NCBI GenBank assembly: GCA_965262785.1
Contig: OZ253559.1
Location: 1,240,001 to 1,304,000 of the forward strand
DNA: 64,000 bases
Origin: G965218495 sp965262785
Lineage (GTDB): Bacteria; Bacteroidota; Rhodothermia; Rhodothermales; Bin80
Direction: 5' to 3'
In this document: piece by piece, positions 16,666 through 26,273 of the stretch
How the letters are laid out: every line of letters begins with the position of its first letter
Position numbering within the stretch: position 1 is the first letter of the stretch
The notes under the pieces: generated by a model
The model's database searches: none
What the model saw: only the letters and a program-made list of their open reading frames with translations
Told to the model about the DNA's origin: nothing
Translations under genes and position numbers: made by a program

Positions 16666-18159
16666 ATGTCCACCGCCTTTAGTCGCCGCCAGTTCCTGGC
16701 TACCGCAGCAGGTGTCTCCGCAGCCACCGTTCTTCCACGCCGTGTCTTGGGTGGCCCAGGATTCGTCGCGCCCAGCGACAGGCTAAATGCCGCACTGGTC
16801 GGGAGTGGCACGCAAGCGCTCCGGCAGCTTATGTTCGATTGGCTACCACGAGAGGATCTCCAACTGGTAGCTGTCTGCGATCCCAACAAGGATTCCGACG
16901 ACTACCGCGACTGGAGCCCACACAGCGTGCGCAACCGCATTCGCCGGTTTATGAACAACCCCAATTGGGGTAGTGAAACCGGGATCCGTGCAGGCCGTGA
17001 AGCGGGCAGGGAGCTCATTGAGCACCACTATGCCGCGACGCGCGAGACGGGCAGCTACAATGGCTGCAAGCCCTACGTCGACTATCGCGACATGCTAGCC
17101 GAATCTGAGGATGTTGACGTAGTGATCGACATGACTCCGGATCATTTGCATGGCACCGTAAACATCCATGCGATGCGGGCGGGCAAGCACGTGGTAGCTC
17201 ACAAGACGCTGGCCAATGTGTGCTATGAGGTGAACAAATGCGTAGAGGTCGCCAGGGAAACGGGTGTGACCACGCACCTGATGGCGTGGAACAACGATCC
17301 GTCCTTCTACCAGCTTAAGGAGTGGCTTCACGCCGGCATCATCGGCAAGGTGAAGGAGGTGCACAACTGGTCGAATCGCCCTGTCTGGCCACAGGGATGG
17401 ATGGAGAATCCGTCCGAAGCCATGAAGATTCCCAAAGGGCTTGAATGGGACCTCTGGCTCGGATGCGTTCCTCACCGCCCATACCACCTGGACTACACGC
17501 ATGCGCTCTTCAGAGGCTGGTACGACTTTGGCGCGGGGTGCTTGGGCGACATGGGCAACTACAGCCTGTGGCGAACCTACCGCATGCTCGATCCGGGTCC
17601 AGTCGTAAGTGTCAGCGCGACACCCGCTACCGGTTGTGTCATCGTAGGCAATCAGTGCCAATGGCGCCTCTCCAACGTGGGCTTTCCCTCCGCCAGCACG
17701 GTCCACTTTGAGCACAAAGACATGGACATCTTCTGGTACGATGGTGGGATGAAGCCACGCCTGGCCAAGGGGCTGTTGGGCTATGGCCAGCCATTGCCGC
17801 GTGAAGGTGTCCTGTACGTCGGCGAGTACGGCACGATCTTGGGCAGCTTTTTGGCGGAAGAGTTCCAACTCTTGCCAGAGAGCCGTATGAATGCGCTGGC
17901 CGGATCAATGCCGCCGGCAAGAAACGAAGAGGACGTCGTGGATCCCATCGATGAGTATGTCGGCGCGATGAAGGAAGGGAAGCAGAGCCGTGGGAGCTTT
18001 ATAAACGTCAAAGACCTGGCCGAGGCCACTTGCCTGGCTGCGGTGGCACTGCGAACCGGTAAGCACCTCATGTGGGATGCAGAAGCGATGGCATTCACCA
18101 ATGACGATGAGGCAAATGCCTATCTGACGCGCGAATACCGGCCGGGCTGGGAGCTCTAG
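16666..18159 (+). CDS. Gfo/Idh/MocA family oxidoreductase with Tat leader
   Basis: 497 residues starting with a twin-arginine signal (SRRQFLATAAGVSAATVL). A Rossmann fold follows (LNAALVGSGTQALRQL, a slightly altered nucleotide loop; QLVAVCDPNKDS), then DVDVVIDMTPDHLHGTVNIHAMRAGKHVVAHKTLANV with the family's K in the EKP-like position (HKT). The C-terminal domain ends in DDEANAYLTREYRPGWEL, the usual DEEAN..REYR.PW tail. It is an NAD(P)-dependent, probably periplasmic sugar or cyclitol oxidoreductase. The EKP motif reads HKT here, so activity is less certain. The 3' end overlaps the convergent sulfatase by 4 bp. Confidence 0.87.
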   Translation: MSTAFSRRQFLATAAGVSAATVLPRRVLGGPGFVAPSDRLNAALVGSGTQALRQLMFDWLPREDLQLVAVCDPNKDSDDYRDWSPHSVRNRIRRFMNNPNWGSETGIRAGREAGRELIEHHYAATRETGSYNGCKPYVDYRDMLAESEDVDVVIDMTPDHLHGTVNIHAMRAGKHVVAHKTLANVCYEVNKCVEVARETGVTTHLMAWNNDPSFYQLKEWLHAGIIGKVKEVHNWSNRPVWPQGWMENPSEAMKIPKGLEWDLWLGCVPHRPYHLDYTHALFRGWYDFGAGCLGDMGNYSLWRTYRMLDPGPVVSVSATPATGCVIVGNQCQWRLSNVGFPSASTVHFEHKDMDIFWYDGGMKPRLAKGLLGYGQPLPREGVLYVGEYGTILGSFLAEEFQLLPESRMNALAGSMPPARNEEDVVDPIDEYVGAMKEGKQSRGSFINVKDLAEATCLAAVALRTGKHLMWDAEAMAFTNDDEANAYLTREYRPGWEL

Positions 18160-19802
18160 GGGATCCGAAACGTCACCGTATCGCTCGGCGCATAGCCCAG
18201 CCGGTGCGCGACGGCGGTGACCAAGACGTGTTCAGCCAGGAAGATCGGCCCGGAATACACCTGCCACACGGGGCCGAGCACTTCTCCACCCAGCAGCAAC
18301 TGGTAACCGATGGAGGTACCCTCGGTGTCAGAAGATAGGGTCACGGCCTCGCCTTCTGCCCCCAGGACGGGAGCGGCAGTGGCGGGCTGAACCATGTTGG
18401 GCCAGATCCGCTCTACCAAGGTCCGCTCGTCGGTTGCGCCGGGGTCTTGGGTTTGGCCCATCCAGCGGTCAAGCTCTTTGCGTAGCTCTTCCAGCTTTTC
18501 CGTGTGCGCGGGGTCCGCGGCCACACTCCGCAGTTCATGCGGGTCTTCCCACGTATCGAAGAGCTCCTCTTTTTCCTTTGACATTCTAAACCATTGACTC
18601 TGGGCCTCATTCAGCGCGCCTGCGTCACGGAGACGGATGAGCTCCTGCATCGTAGCCATCTGCTCCCGATACGTGACGGCCAGGTAGTAGCCTAAGTCAG
18701 GTTGCAGGTTCCGAATGTACTTGTACCGCCTATCGCGAACGGCCCGCTTGGTGTCGTATTCCGAGTCGAAGCGGTCCGCTGCGGCATGGATGTACGTGCG
18801 CGGCTCGCTGGCCCGCTGCGCTCCAAGAAATGCCTGCCCCTCCAGGTAGTCCGGCAGCGTGATGCCAGCCAGTGAAAAGGTCGTGGGCGCCAAGTCCACA
18901 AAGCTTACCAGCTGGTCATCCCGCGTGCCACCCAGCTGGCCATCAGGGAAGCGGATAATCAGCGGCACATGGAGGCCGGAGTCGTACAGCTGCCGCTTCT
19001 GGCGTGGCAGTGGCCCACCATGGTCTGCGTAGAAGAAGATGATCGTCTCATCCATCAGCCCGTCGTCTTCCAGCTGCGCAAGGAGGCCTCCTACGCGTTC
19101 ATCCAGCAGCTTGAGGTTGGAGTATACGCGGCGGATGTCGCGGAGCACGGGCTGGGTGTCCGGCAGATACGGTGGGACCGGCACTTCCAGGTCAGCCGGT
19201 ACGCGCAGCGTGTCGTTGGCGCGGGTCCAGACCCGCGACTCATGCGTAATGCCAAAGTTGAAGATGGAAAAGAAGGGCGTGTCCGCCGGCCTATTGCGCC
19301 AGTGTGCCTGGTTGCTGCTCTCGTCCCAGGCTGTTACCGGAGCCTTCATCTGGTAATCCCACTTCGCATTGTTGGTCGCGTAGTACCCTTGTTTGCGCAG
19401 GATTTCGCTCATAAAGCGGACCTCTGGCGGCGGCACCGCCTCGTACGGGGGGACCCCGGTCTTCTCGTGGTACGCTGGGCGCATAGTCGTACGCATATGC
19501 TGCGCAGTGCCCGTGGCGGTGTAAATTCCTGTCGCAATCGAGAAGCGGCTGGGTGCGCACACGCCCGAAATGGAGTACATATTGGAAAAGGTCACCCCTT
19601 CCTGCGACAGGCGATCCAAGTTCGGCGTATGAACTGTGGAGTCGCCGTAGGCGGCGAGGTACGGGCTGAGATCCTCGGCGACAATCCAAAGGATGTTGGG
19701 CCGATCCGGAAGGTTGAGCGCGTCGTAGTCTGGAGAGTGCGTTGGAACTGCGCCGCAAGCACCTAAAAAGAGCAGAGCGCAGAATAGAATGAGGCTATGC
19801 AT
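18156..19802 (-). CDS. Sulfatase, lipoprotein-like
   Basis: 548 residues from the ATG at 19802, which begins a lipobox signal (LILFCALLFLGACG). The upstream in-frame extension has no signal character. The sulfatase core is clear: RPNILWIVAEDLSPYLAAYGD (metal ligands), SNMYSISGVCAPSRFSIATG containing the C-x-P-S-R formylglycine site (Cys type, needing an FGE-type maturase), IIFFYADHGGPLPRQKRQLYDSGLHVPLIIR and KYIRNLQP. The C-terminal roughly 80 residues (ATAAPVLGAEG to the end) form an extra beta-rich domain. It probably removes sulfate from sulfated polysaccharide fragments, in keeping with the neighbouring sugar genes. Confidence 0.9.
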   Translation of the reverse strand: MHSLILFCALLFLGACGAVPTHSPDYDALNLPDRPNILWIVAEDLSPYLAAYGDSTVHTPNLDRLSQEGVTFSNMYSISGVCAPSRFSIATGIYTATGTAQHMRTTMRPAYHEKTGVPPYEAVPPPEVRFMSEILRKQGYYATNNAKWDYQMKAPVTAWDESSNQAHWRNRPADTPFFSIFNFGITHESRVWTRANDTLRVPADLEVPVPPYLPDTQPVLRDIRRVYSNLKLLDERVGGLLAQLEDDGLMDETIIFFYADHGGPLPRQKRQLYDSGLHVPLIIRFPDGQLGGTRDDQLVSFVDLAPTTFSLAGITLPDYLEGQAFLGAQRASEPRTYIHAAADRFDSEYDTKRAVRDRRYKYIRNLQPDLGYYLAVTYREQMATMQELIRLRDAGALNEAQSQWFRMSKEKEELFDTWEDPHELRSVAADPAHTEKLEELRKELDRWMGQTQDPGATDERTLVERIWPNMVQPATAAPVLGAEGEAVTLSSDTEGTSIGYQLLLGGEVLGPVWQVYSGPIFLAEHVLVTAVAHRLGYAPSDTVTFRIP

Positions 19803-19859
19803 GGAGTTTTGGCAATGGAAAGACCGTGCACCTAATTTAGGTCTTAGCGGCCAAGCTTG

Positions 19860-20792
19860 ATGGGAAACATGGTGCGGATGCAATTCTTTGGGGTGCGGAC
19901 GGCGGGCTCAATGGCATTCAGGCTGTTTCCACACTGGGCAGAAGTGTTGGGGCTGGAGGGCGCAACGCTGGAGGGCGTAGATCTTCCGTTGGGGCGCGAA
20001 CTTGAGCTGCATCGTGCGTCCGTGCAGGCACTGAAGGTGGATGCCAGCGTGAGGGGTGCGCTTGTCACCTCTCACAAACTCAGTGTGGTGCGCGCGGCTG
20101 CCGACCTCATTGACAACTTTACGCCGCAGGCGCGGCTATGCCAGGAAGTTTCCGCGCTCTACAAACGAGGCGGAAGGCTGTGGGGCGATGCCTGCGACCC
20201 GGCCAACAGCGGGCTCGCTATGGCGCACTTTTTGGGGCCGCACTATTGGCGGCGGCATGCGGGCGCCGAGATTCTGTCCTTGGGCGGGGGCGGGGCTTCC
20301 GTTGCACTGCTGCTCCATCTGCTGACTGAGGCGCGATGGCGCCCGCGCAGGCTCACCATCGTCGACATCCGTGAGGACAACCTGGCCCACTGTGCAGCAG
20401 TAGCCAAGCCCCTGTCCGCAGCCGGAATGAAGATTGACTGCTTGCTCAGTGAATCGCCGTTCGACAACGACGCGCTCGTAGCTTCGCTGCCGCCGCATTC
20501 GATGGTGATCAATGCTACGGGCATGGGGAAAGACCTGCCGGGGTCGCCCGTTACTGATGCGGTGGTGTTTCCAGAGGGCGGAGCCGCCTGGGAGCTCAAC
20601 TATCGCGGTGAGCGTCGCTTCTTGCAGCAGGCACTGGCGCAAAGAAACTCTCGCGCCCTGCAAGTGACCGATGGATGGCACTATTTTTTGCACGGATGGT
20701 CCAGCGTGATGCGCCGCGTTTTTGACGTTCCCGTCATGCCGGCAACGTTTGCCGCCTTTTGTGCTGCCAGCGAGACAAAAAGGCAGTATTAG
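19860..20792 (+). CDS. Shikimate dehydrogenase-like protein
   Basis: 310 residues from the ATG at 19860 (a TTG lies one codon earlier; ATGs at 19869 and 19878 are also possible). The order of motifs fits AroE-type dehydrogenases: FGV.TAGS near the start, GALVTSHKLSVV with the catalytic Lys, GDACDPANSGLAMAHFL with the catalytic Asp, a nucleotide-binding glycine loop (ILSLGGGGASVALLLHL) and VINATGMGKDLPGSPV. The usual SxSxxxH substrate loop is not clear, so the substrate may not be shikimate. The isomerase-like gene downstream begins inside this gene, so they are probably coupled. A catabolic role in quinate- or inositol-like metabolism is possible. Confidence 0.72.
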   Translation: MGNMVRMQFFGVRTAGSMAFRLFPHWAEVLGLEGATLEGVDLPLGRELELHRASVQALKVDASVRGALVTSHKLSVVRAAADLIDNFTPQARLCQEVSALYKRGGRLWGDACDPANSGLAMAHFLGPHYWRRHAGAEILSLGGGGASVALLLHLLTEARWRPRRLTIVDIREDNLAHCAAVAKPLSAAGMKIDCLLSESPFDNDALVASLPPHSMVINATGMGKDLPGSPVTDAVVFPEGGAAWELNYRGERRFLQQALAQRNSRALQVTDGWHYFLHGWSSVMRRVFDVPVMPATFAAFCAASETKRQY

Positions 20793-21735
20793 TCGACCAC
20801 ATACTCGGGAATTCATTCAACTTGGATTTGTCAGTGCCATTCTTCCAGAGTGCAGTCTGGAAGAGGTCTTTTCCGTCGCCCAAGACGCGGGCTATGACTG
20901 CGTTGAGCTTATGTGCTGGCCGGTCGGCAAAGCTACGCGTCGCTATGCTGGCGTGACCCACATTGATGCTCAGCGCTTTTCGGATGCGGACGCAGCCGGC
21001 GTGCGGCAGCTCGCCCGAAGCAAGGGGGTCAGCATCAGCGCCCTGGGGTATTACCCCAACCCACTCTGCGCGGACCGGGAGGAGGCTAGCGTCTACATTG
21101 CGCAGATCAGAGCCATGATCCGTGCGGCACGACGCCTAGGTCTTGGCACCGTGAACACGTTTGTAGGGAGGGACCCCTCTAAGACCGTCCAGGAAAACTG
21201 GCCTCGATTTCTGGAGGTCTGGCGTCCGCTGGTCCAGTACGCAGAGGAGCAGAATGTGCGCATAGGAATCGAAAATTGCCCGATGTATTTCACGCGCGAC
21301 GAGTGGCCTTCTGGCAAGAACATGGCGCATTCACCTGCCATCTGGCGCCGCATGTTCAGCGACATTGACAGTGGGCATTTCGGGCTGAACTATGATCCCT
21401 CCCACATGATCTGGCAGCACATGGACTATCTGCGTCCGCTGCAGGAGTTCAGTGACAAGCTCTTTCATGTGCACGCCAAAGACGCGCGCCTGGACCGGGA
21501 CCGGCTGAACGAGGTGGGCATCATGGCTACGCCCAACGAGTACCATACCCCCAAGCTGCCGGGCATGGGCGATGTGCACTGGGGGCGATTCTTTGCGATG
21601 CTGACCGATGCCGGCTACCGGGGTCCCGTATGCGTAGAGGTCGAGGACCGCGCCTACGAAGGGTCGCTCTCAGCGCGCAAGGCCGCGCTGCGCCAAAGCG
21701 CGGACTATCTGCGGCAGTTTATTCCCAGGCGTTAA
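20761..21735 (+). CDS. Sugar phosphate isomerase/epimerase-like TIM-barrel protein
   Basis: About 325 residues if translation begins at the in-frame GTG at 20761. No ATG precedes the first conserved strand, FIQLGFVSAILPECSLEEVF, so the start is uncertain (TTG 20722 and ATT codons are alternatives). Barrel motifs are AGYDCVELMCWP, GLGTVNTFVGRD, VRIGIENCPMYF (metal Glu), FGLNYDPSHMIWQ (metal Asp and His), LFHVHAKDARL and PGMGDVHWGRFFAML. Overlap with the preceding dehydrogenase-like gene suggests a joint pathway step. Some family members are 3-dehydroshikimate dehydratases or inosose dehydratases, and either would fit an AroE-like partner. This is inference. Confidence 0.82.
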   Translation: MLPARQKGSISRPHTREFIQLGFVSAILPECSLEEVFSVAQDAGYDCVELMCWPVGKATRRYAGVTHIDAQRFSDADAAGVRQLARSKGVSISALGYYPNPLCADREEASVYIAQIRAMIRAARRLGLGTVNTFVGRDPSKTVQENWPRFLEVWRPLVQYAEEQNVRIGIENCPMYFTRDEWPSGKNMAHSPAIWRRMFSDIDSGHFGLNYDPSHMIWQHMDYLRPLQEFSDKLFHVHAKDARLDRDRLNEVGIMATPNEYHTPKLPGMGDVHWGRFFAMLTDAGYRGPVCVEVEDRAYEGSLSARKAALRQSADYLRQFIPRR

Positions 21736-21751
21736 CTGCCTGAAGGTAGTC

Positions 21752-21958
21752 CTAAAAGGAGGGAAGCGTCCACGGCTTGCGGTAGTGAGCCTTGATCAGC
21801 GCATTGGCTTCTTCGTCGCCCTTGAAGGTGTGCGTTGCGTGATCCCACCGCACTTTGCGCCCCGTCTTGAAGGCGACATTGCCAAGGTGCGCATTCACAG
21901 CCGCCAGCCAGGCTGTTGCGGGCGGGCAGTTCGGTTCTGCGCGGCTCTTGATACAGTC
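21752..21958 (-). pseudogene. 3' fragment of the interrupted Gfo/Idh/MocA gene
   Basis: Read on the minus strand, this segment encodes the last 68 residues of a Gfo/Idh protein, including WLAAVNAHLGNVAFKTG, then DEEANALIKAHYRKPWTLP and a stop at 21754-21752. The first 118 bp are identical to 29263-29380 inside the otherwise complete Gfo/Idh gene at 29204-30472. The DEEAN...YRKPW ending is the normal family tail that the right-hand copy lacks. The simplest reading is that this is the displaced 3' end of that same gene, cut off by the insertion stack between. Confidence 0.85.
21841..21958. repeat. 118-bp direct repeat, left copy
   Basis: This stretch is base-for-base identical to 29263-29380 by direct comparison and lies in the same orientation, flanking the whole insertion stack. 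It is coding sequence of the Gfo/Idh gene. A duplication of target DNA this long is unusual for insertion sequences but has been described for IS1634/IS1549-type elements. Confidence 0.9.
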
Positions 21959-22081
21959 CTGACTTCCGCGGTTTAGATGTAAAATAGTATGAGTGATACT
22001 TGATCAACATACAATAGTGAACACTACACGTGCCGATTTTGAGGGAAGCCTTGAGGTTCCTCTCGATCGCATTTGGACTTC

Positions 22082-23562
22082 TTAGGGGAGCGGGTCGGGA
22101 GAGGCCAGCTCGCGGGTCCTGCTGGGGTACTTTAGTCCGGCTGCGCTGTAGAGCGTCCGCTGAGCTGCGGTGGCGGGGGAGGCGAGCAGATACTGCTTCA
22201 GCGTGCTGGTGTCGGTAATGAGGGAGACTTGCGCGCCGCTCAGCTCTGTCAGGATACGGGCCTCGCTGAGTGGCTCCTGGCCCGCATGCATGGTGTTGTG
22301 CTGGTAGCGCAGCAGGCGCAGCAAGGCAAAGGCGACGAAGCAAATCGCGATGTGGGCCTTGACGCGGCTGGGGGTCCAGTGATAGATGGGCCGCGTCGCC
22401 ATGGTGTGCTTGAGCACGCGAAAGCCCTCTTCGATGCGCCACAGCTCCCCGTAGTACGCATAGATGTGTTGTGCCGGGTGATTTTCGCGATCCAGGCTGG
22501 TCCACACGCCGTGGAGCCCGTCAAAGCATGCGTCCCGGTCGATGGCATCCTGGTCCAGCTCCACGGCATTGCGGTCCACCTTGAGAAAGCGGCCGCGTTT
22601 GCCGCTTCCCTTGATGCCTTGCCTCAGGCTACGCTTGAGCTTCTCTACGATTCTATTACGCTCATGGACATCCTTGTCCGCCCGCTTCTTGCTGTGGCGC
22701 AACACCAGGCGCTGGCCCTTCAGTTGCAGTTCTGTTACGCTGGTATCTTCGCTGACCGTGACCCAGTCGTGGGACTCAAAAAGCTCGGCCTCCATCCTGC
22801 GTGGCAAGCTGCGCAGGCGCGCCGCGACTACCCAGTCCCAACCCTGGGAGGCGAGCAGGTCCAGGTTGTCCTGACTCAGCATCCCGGCGTCCGCAACCAA
22901 GACCACCCGGCCTATCTCAAAGCGCTCCCGCAGGGCCTTCAGTGCCGGCCCCAGCGTCCGCACATCGGTCGTGCTACCTGGAAACACCTCATAGCCTATC
23001 GGCAGCCCCTCCACACTCTGGAACAAGGCCAGAACAACCTGCACCTTCTGCGGCTTACCGTCTTTGCTGAATCCCTTCTTGCGAAGATCATCGCCCTTGT
23101 CGCTGGCGAAGAAAAGCGTCGTTACGTCGAAAAAGAGTACATCCACCCGCTCTTGCAAGAGTCCGCGCACTTCATGCGAGACGATCGACTGCAGCCGCGC
23201 AATCCGGTCGTCATTGACCGCGTCCATCATGCGGTAGAACTTGTCTGGGTTCACTTCCACGCCATGGTGCCTGGAAAGCTTGTCGCAGCACGCGCGCTTG
23301 CTGGAGCCCGGCGCGGCCAGTCGCATCAGCACGGCCTGACGAAACAGGCGCGCCGCCATCTTTTTGCGGGCCCCGAAGACCTTCTGAAAGCCCAGCCGAT
23401 CGTACAGCGCTCCGAAGACCTCGTGAAAGCCCATAGTCAGACGCTTGCTCTCCGCCAGCTTGCGTGCATCGGGTATGGGAAGCGGCTGGTCGCTCTGGCT
23501 GCCATGGCGGGCCCCTTGCACGCGCTCGGCCAGGTACTGGTGTAGAAGGGGCCGGGTCAAGG
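22082..23562 (-). pseudogene. IS1634-family transposase A, C-terminal fragment
   Basis: About 490 residues of transposase. It covers DARKLAESKRLTMGFHEVFG, the catalytic region VDVLFFDVTTLFF (first Asp), RVVLVADAGMLSQDNLDLL (second Asp) and the C-terminal IEEGFRVLKHTMATRPIYHW (Glu-containing YREK-like segment). The catalytic triad thus lies here, but the N-terminal roughly 68 residues are at 28672-28875, beyond the inserted IS110, so the gene is inactive as it stands. The Asp-Val-Thr-Thr-Leu-Phe-Phe motif is typical of the IS1634/IS1549 group of IS4-type enzymes. Confidence 0.88.
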
Positions 23563-23835
23563 GGGCGGTGATATGTGTGCGGTAAGTTCACATAATCTTC
23601 ATGAGCTGGCTATCGGAAAAGGGGCCCTGGCATCTTCGACGGCTTATCAACCTGGTGTCCGCGTGCTGGGTCGGCAATGCCGACCGTAACGCCTGATATT
23701 GAATTCGTCGGGAGCTACCATAATCTATCTTCGCGAGCTCGCCACAAGGGCTATCGCAGAGTACCGGCATGGACTCTCCATCCGTGCGCAGAGCCCCTTT
23801 TCCCATAGCTTTTCTCGGAAGCGTTTCGGACATGT

Positions 23836-24978
23836 TTAGGCCGCAAGGGCCACCGGTGTCGGTGGCACCGTCTGCATGGCTTCCCAGAGAAAGCCCACGA
23901 GTTCGCGCGCAAGGGCCACGATGGCTTTCGTGGGTGCTTTGCGCTGAATCAGGCTGCGGTATCGTTTGTGCAGTCTCCGCTGGGCCTTCCAGCTGATAGT
24001 AATCACTTCCGCAGCGCAGTGGTGCTGGCGCTGGTGCAGCGCCTGGCTACGCCGGGGGTAGTGGGTATATTTCCAGGCCGCAGAGACCAGAGCCTTGCGG
24101 GCATGGGTGTTACCGGCCTTGGTAATCGAGCCGTGCCGGGTGCGGTGGCCGGAGGAATGCTCCGAGGGCACCAATCCCAGATATGCCATCAGTGCTTTCG
24201 GGTGTGCAAAACGCCGAATGTCACCGATTTCACAAGTCAGCTGCATCGCTGTAAACAGCCCGATGCCACGGAAGGCTTGCAATACCTGCACCGTGCGCTG
24301 ATAGCATGCCTTCTGTGCCTCTTCTTCGATATGTTGCTCTATCTCCCGGATCTGGGCTTCGAGCATCTGGCATTGGTTCAACAAGCTTTGCAGCGTACAC
24401 GCATCAACGGGGTCAAGCGCGAGGCCTTCCAGCCACCGCCAGAATTTCTGCGTCCAGTTCTTGCCCGCCCGGTACACATACCCGCGGCTTTGCAGCAAGA
24501 GCACGGAGCGCTGCTTGGTGCGGGTCAAATCTTCGACCAGAGTAACGCGGCGGCGCACCAGCGTTCGGGCGGCAAGCAACGCCTTATCGGGGATGTGAAC
24601 CGCCGTCAGTAGGCCCGCCGCGTAGTAGCGGGCCAACTTTTCCGCGTCACGACGGTCCGTCTTGACTCGATCACCGGCACGCCGTGGAATCGACGAAGGT
24701 GCAATGACCGCGCAGGCGACTCCGTCGTCACTGAGCGTTCTATAGAGCGTGTAGCCACACGAGGACGCTTCGTAACAACACCGGGGTTCGCCAAAGGAAC
24801 CACGAATACGGGCCATAAGCTTACGCAGCTTGGCCCTGTCGTCGCTGGGCAGCTCCACTTCAAGACAGACCCTCTTCGAAGCCGGATCGTATACGCACGC
24901 CGCGATCGTGTCTCTATGTACGTCCAGCCCGACGAAGACCGACTTCTGAGAAGGGATGACACTTATGGTGTGGTTCAT
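23836..24978 (-). CDS. IS110-family transposase (RuvC-like DEDD recombinase)
   Basis: 380 residues from the ATG at 24978 (MNHTISVIPSQK). A 19-codon upstream extension is not conserved. N-terminal RuvC-like DEDD domain: VFVGLDVHRDTIAACVYD (first Asp), CCYEASSCGYTLYR (Glu), SSIPRRAGDRVKTDRRDAEKLARYY (final Asp pair). The C-terminal transposase_20 domain has LQAFRGIGLFTAMQLTCEIGDIRRFAHPKALMAYLGLVPSEHSSG and the catalytic-Ser region KAGNTHARKALVSAAW. Intact. IS110 enzymes use a structured non-coding (bridge) RNA from the element's flank, and the roughly 270 bp on its 3' side (23563-23835) or the 5' non-coding part could hold it. I did not fold it. Confidence 0.93.
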   Translation of the reverse strand: MNHTISVIPSQKSVFVGLDVHRDTIAACVYDPASKRVCLEVELPSDDRAKLRKLMARIRGSFGEPRCCYEASSCGYTLYRTLSDDGVACAVIAPSSIPRRAGDRVKTDRRDAEKLARYYAAGLLTAVHIPDKALLAARTLVRRRVTLVEDLTRTKQRSVLLLQSRGYVYRAGKNWTQKFWRWLEGLALDPVDACTLQSLLNQCQMLEAQIREIEQHIEEEAQKACYQRTVQVLQAFRGIGLFTAMQLTCEIGDIRRFAHPKALMAYLGLVPSEHSSGHRTRHGSITKAGNTHARKALVSAAWKYTHYPRRSQALHQRQHHCAAEVITISWKAQRRLHKRYRSLIQRKAPTKAIVALARELVGFLWEAMQTVPPTPVALAA

Positions 24979-25180
24979 GGGGTTGTAAGGTCTATGGAGA
25001 AGGATGAAGTCCAGGCGCCTGCGCCTCACAGGCAAAATAGCCTGTGCCCCCTCTCCGGCCCCTTCTATAATATCGGCTCTTCCCCTAATCAGATGGGTGC
25101 AATGTTGTATTCAACGGGAAACGATATGAGATGATGCGGATTCATACCCGCTTCTTGTCTGTTTCAAGGCCATCATCACG

Positions 25181-26273
25181 ATGGCGCACACGTTTTCTAA
25201 CCCCAGCAACGATATGTCGCAACTAAAGAAAGACATCGGTTGCCTCTTGGGCGTCCAGGCTCCCTGGAAGGTTTCCGAGGTGACGTTTGCGCATGAGGCG
25301 CAAGAAGTCCGGATTCATGTAGCTTGCGAGGACGGCCATCAGCTGTCTTGTCCGGAGTGCGGCTCGGCGTCTCCGGGCTACGACCACCGTCGCCGGCAAT
25401 GGCGACACCTGGACCTGTGCGAGTATCGCACCATGGTGGTTGCGGAGCTCCCCCGCGTGGAATGTTCGGAGCATGGAGTGCGCACCGTGCCTGTTCCATG
25501 GGCGGAACCTATGTCACGGTTCACTGCAGGGTTTGAGACGCTGGTGATTGATTGGCTGCAGGAGGCGAGTGTGTCGGCGGTGTCTCGTCTGATGGGGGTG
25601 AGCTGGAATGCGATAGACGGGATCATGCAGCGTGCGGTGCAACGAGGCCTTGCGCGGAGGAAGGAACGGAATGTTGCCCATATTGGCGTGGATGAGACCT
25701 CTTTTCGCAAGCGCCATGCGTATGTCACCATTGTTTCGGATGCGAAGGCGGGTACGGTGCTGCATGTGGGCGAAGACCGTAAGAAAGAAACACTTACGCG
25801 TTGGTATGCTGGGCTCACTTTGGAGCAGCTGGAGGGCATCGAGAGTGTCAGCATGGACATGTGGCCGGCCTACATCAACGCCACGCTGGAGCATGTGCCA
25901 GAGGCGCAACGGAAGGTGGCCTTTGACAAATTCCACGTGGTGAAATGTCTGGGAACTGCCGTGGACAAGGTTCGGCGCCAGGAGCACCGGGCATTGATGA
26001 AGGAAGGCTTGGAAGACCTCAAGGGAACCAAGTATGATTGGTTGACTCACCCGGCCAACATGTCTGCTAAGCAGAAGGCGCGCTTCCAGCAGTTGCGTAC
26101 CAGCACGTTGAAGACGGCCCGCGCGTGGGCTATCAAGGAAATGGCCCTGCAGTTGTGGCACTATGTCCACCGCACATGGGCGCGTAAGGGTTGGGAACGA
26201 TGGTTGTCGTGGGCCATGCGGTGTCGGCTGGAACCGGTCAAGGCAGCCGCCAGAACCATCAAAACACACCTGT
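25181..26273 (+). pseudogene. ISL3-family transposase, N-terminal part (interrupted)
   Basis: Encodes about 364 residues: the Cys-rich zinc-finger region (LSCPECGSASPGYDHRRRQWRHLD), the helix-turn-helix segment, and the DDE domain with VAHIGVDETSFRKRHAYVTIVSD (first Asp), VSMDMWPAYINATLEHVP (second Asp) and VAFDKFHVVK. The third acidic residue lies in the 3' part (28444-28626). After position 26273 the frame runs into IS1634-B and stops at 26308. Confidence 0.9.

Noticed and set aside
22229..23545. Long plus-strand open frame (438 residues) opposite IS1634 transposase A
   Set aside because: It is the antisense shadow of a GC-rich transposase gene; it has no family resemblance, while the minus strand has full catalytic motifs.
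23588..23833. 81-residue minus-strand frame between the IS1634 fragment and the IS110 gene
   Set aside because: It lies in the non-coding 3' part of the IS110 element, where structured RNA is more likely; no family resemblance.
24306..24612. Plus-strand frames antisense to the IS110 transposase
   Set aside because: Shadow frames of an intact IS110 gene; no motif of their own.
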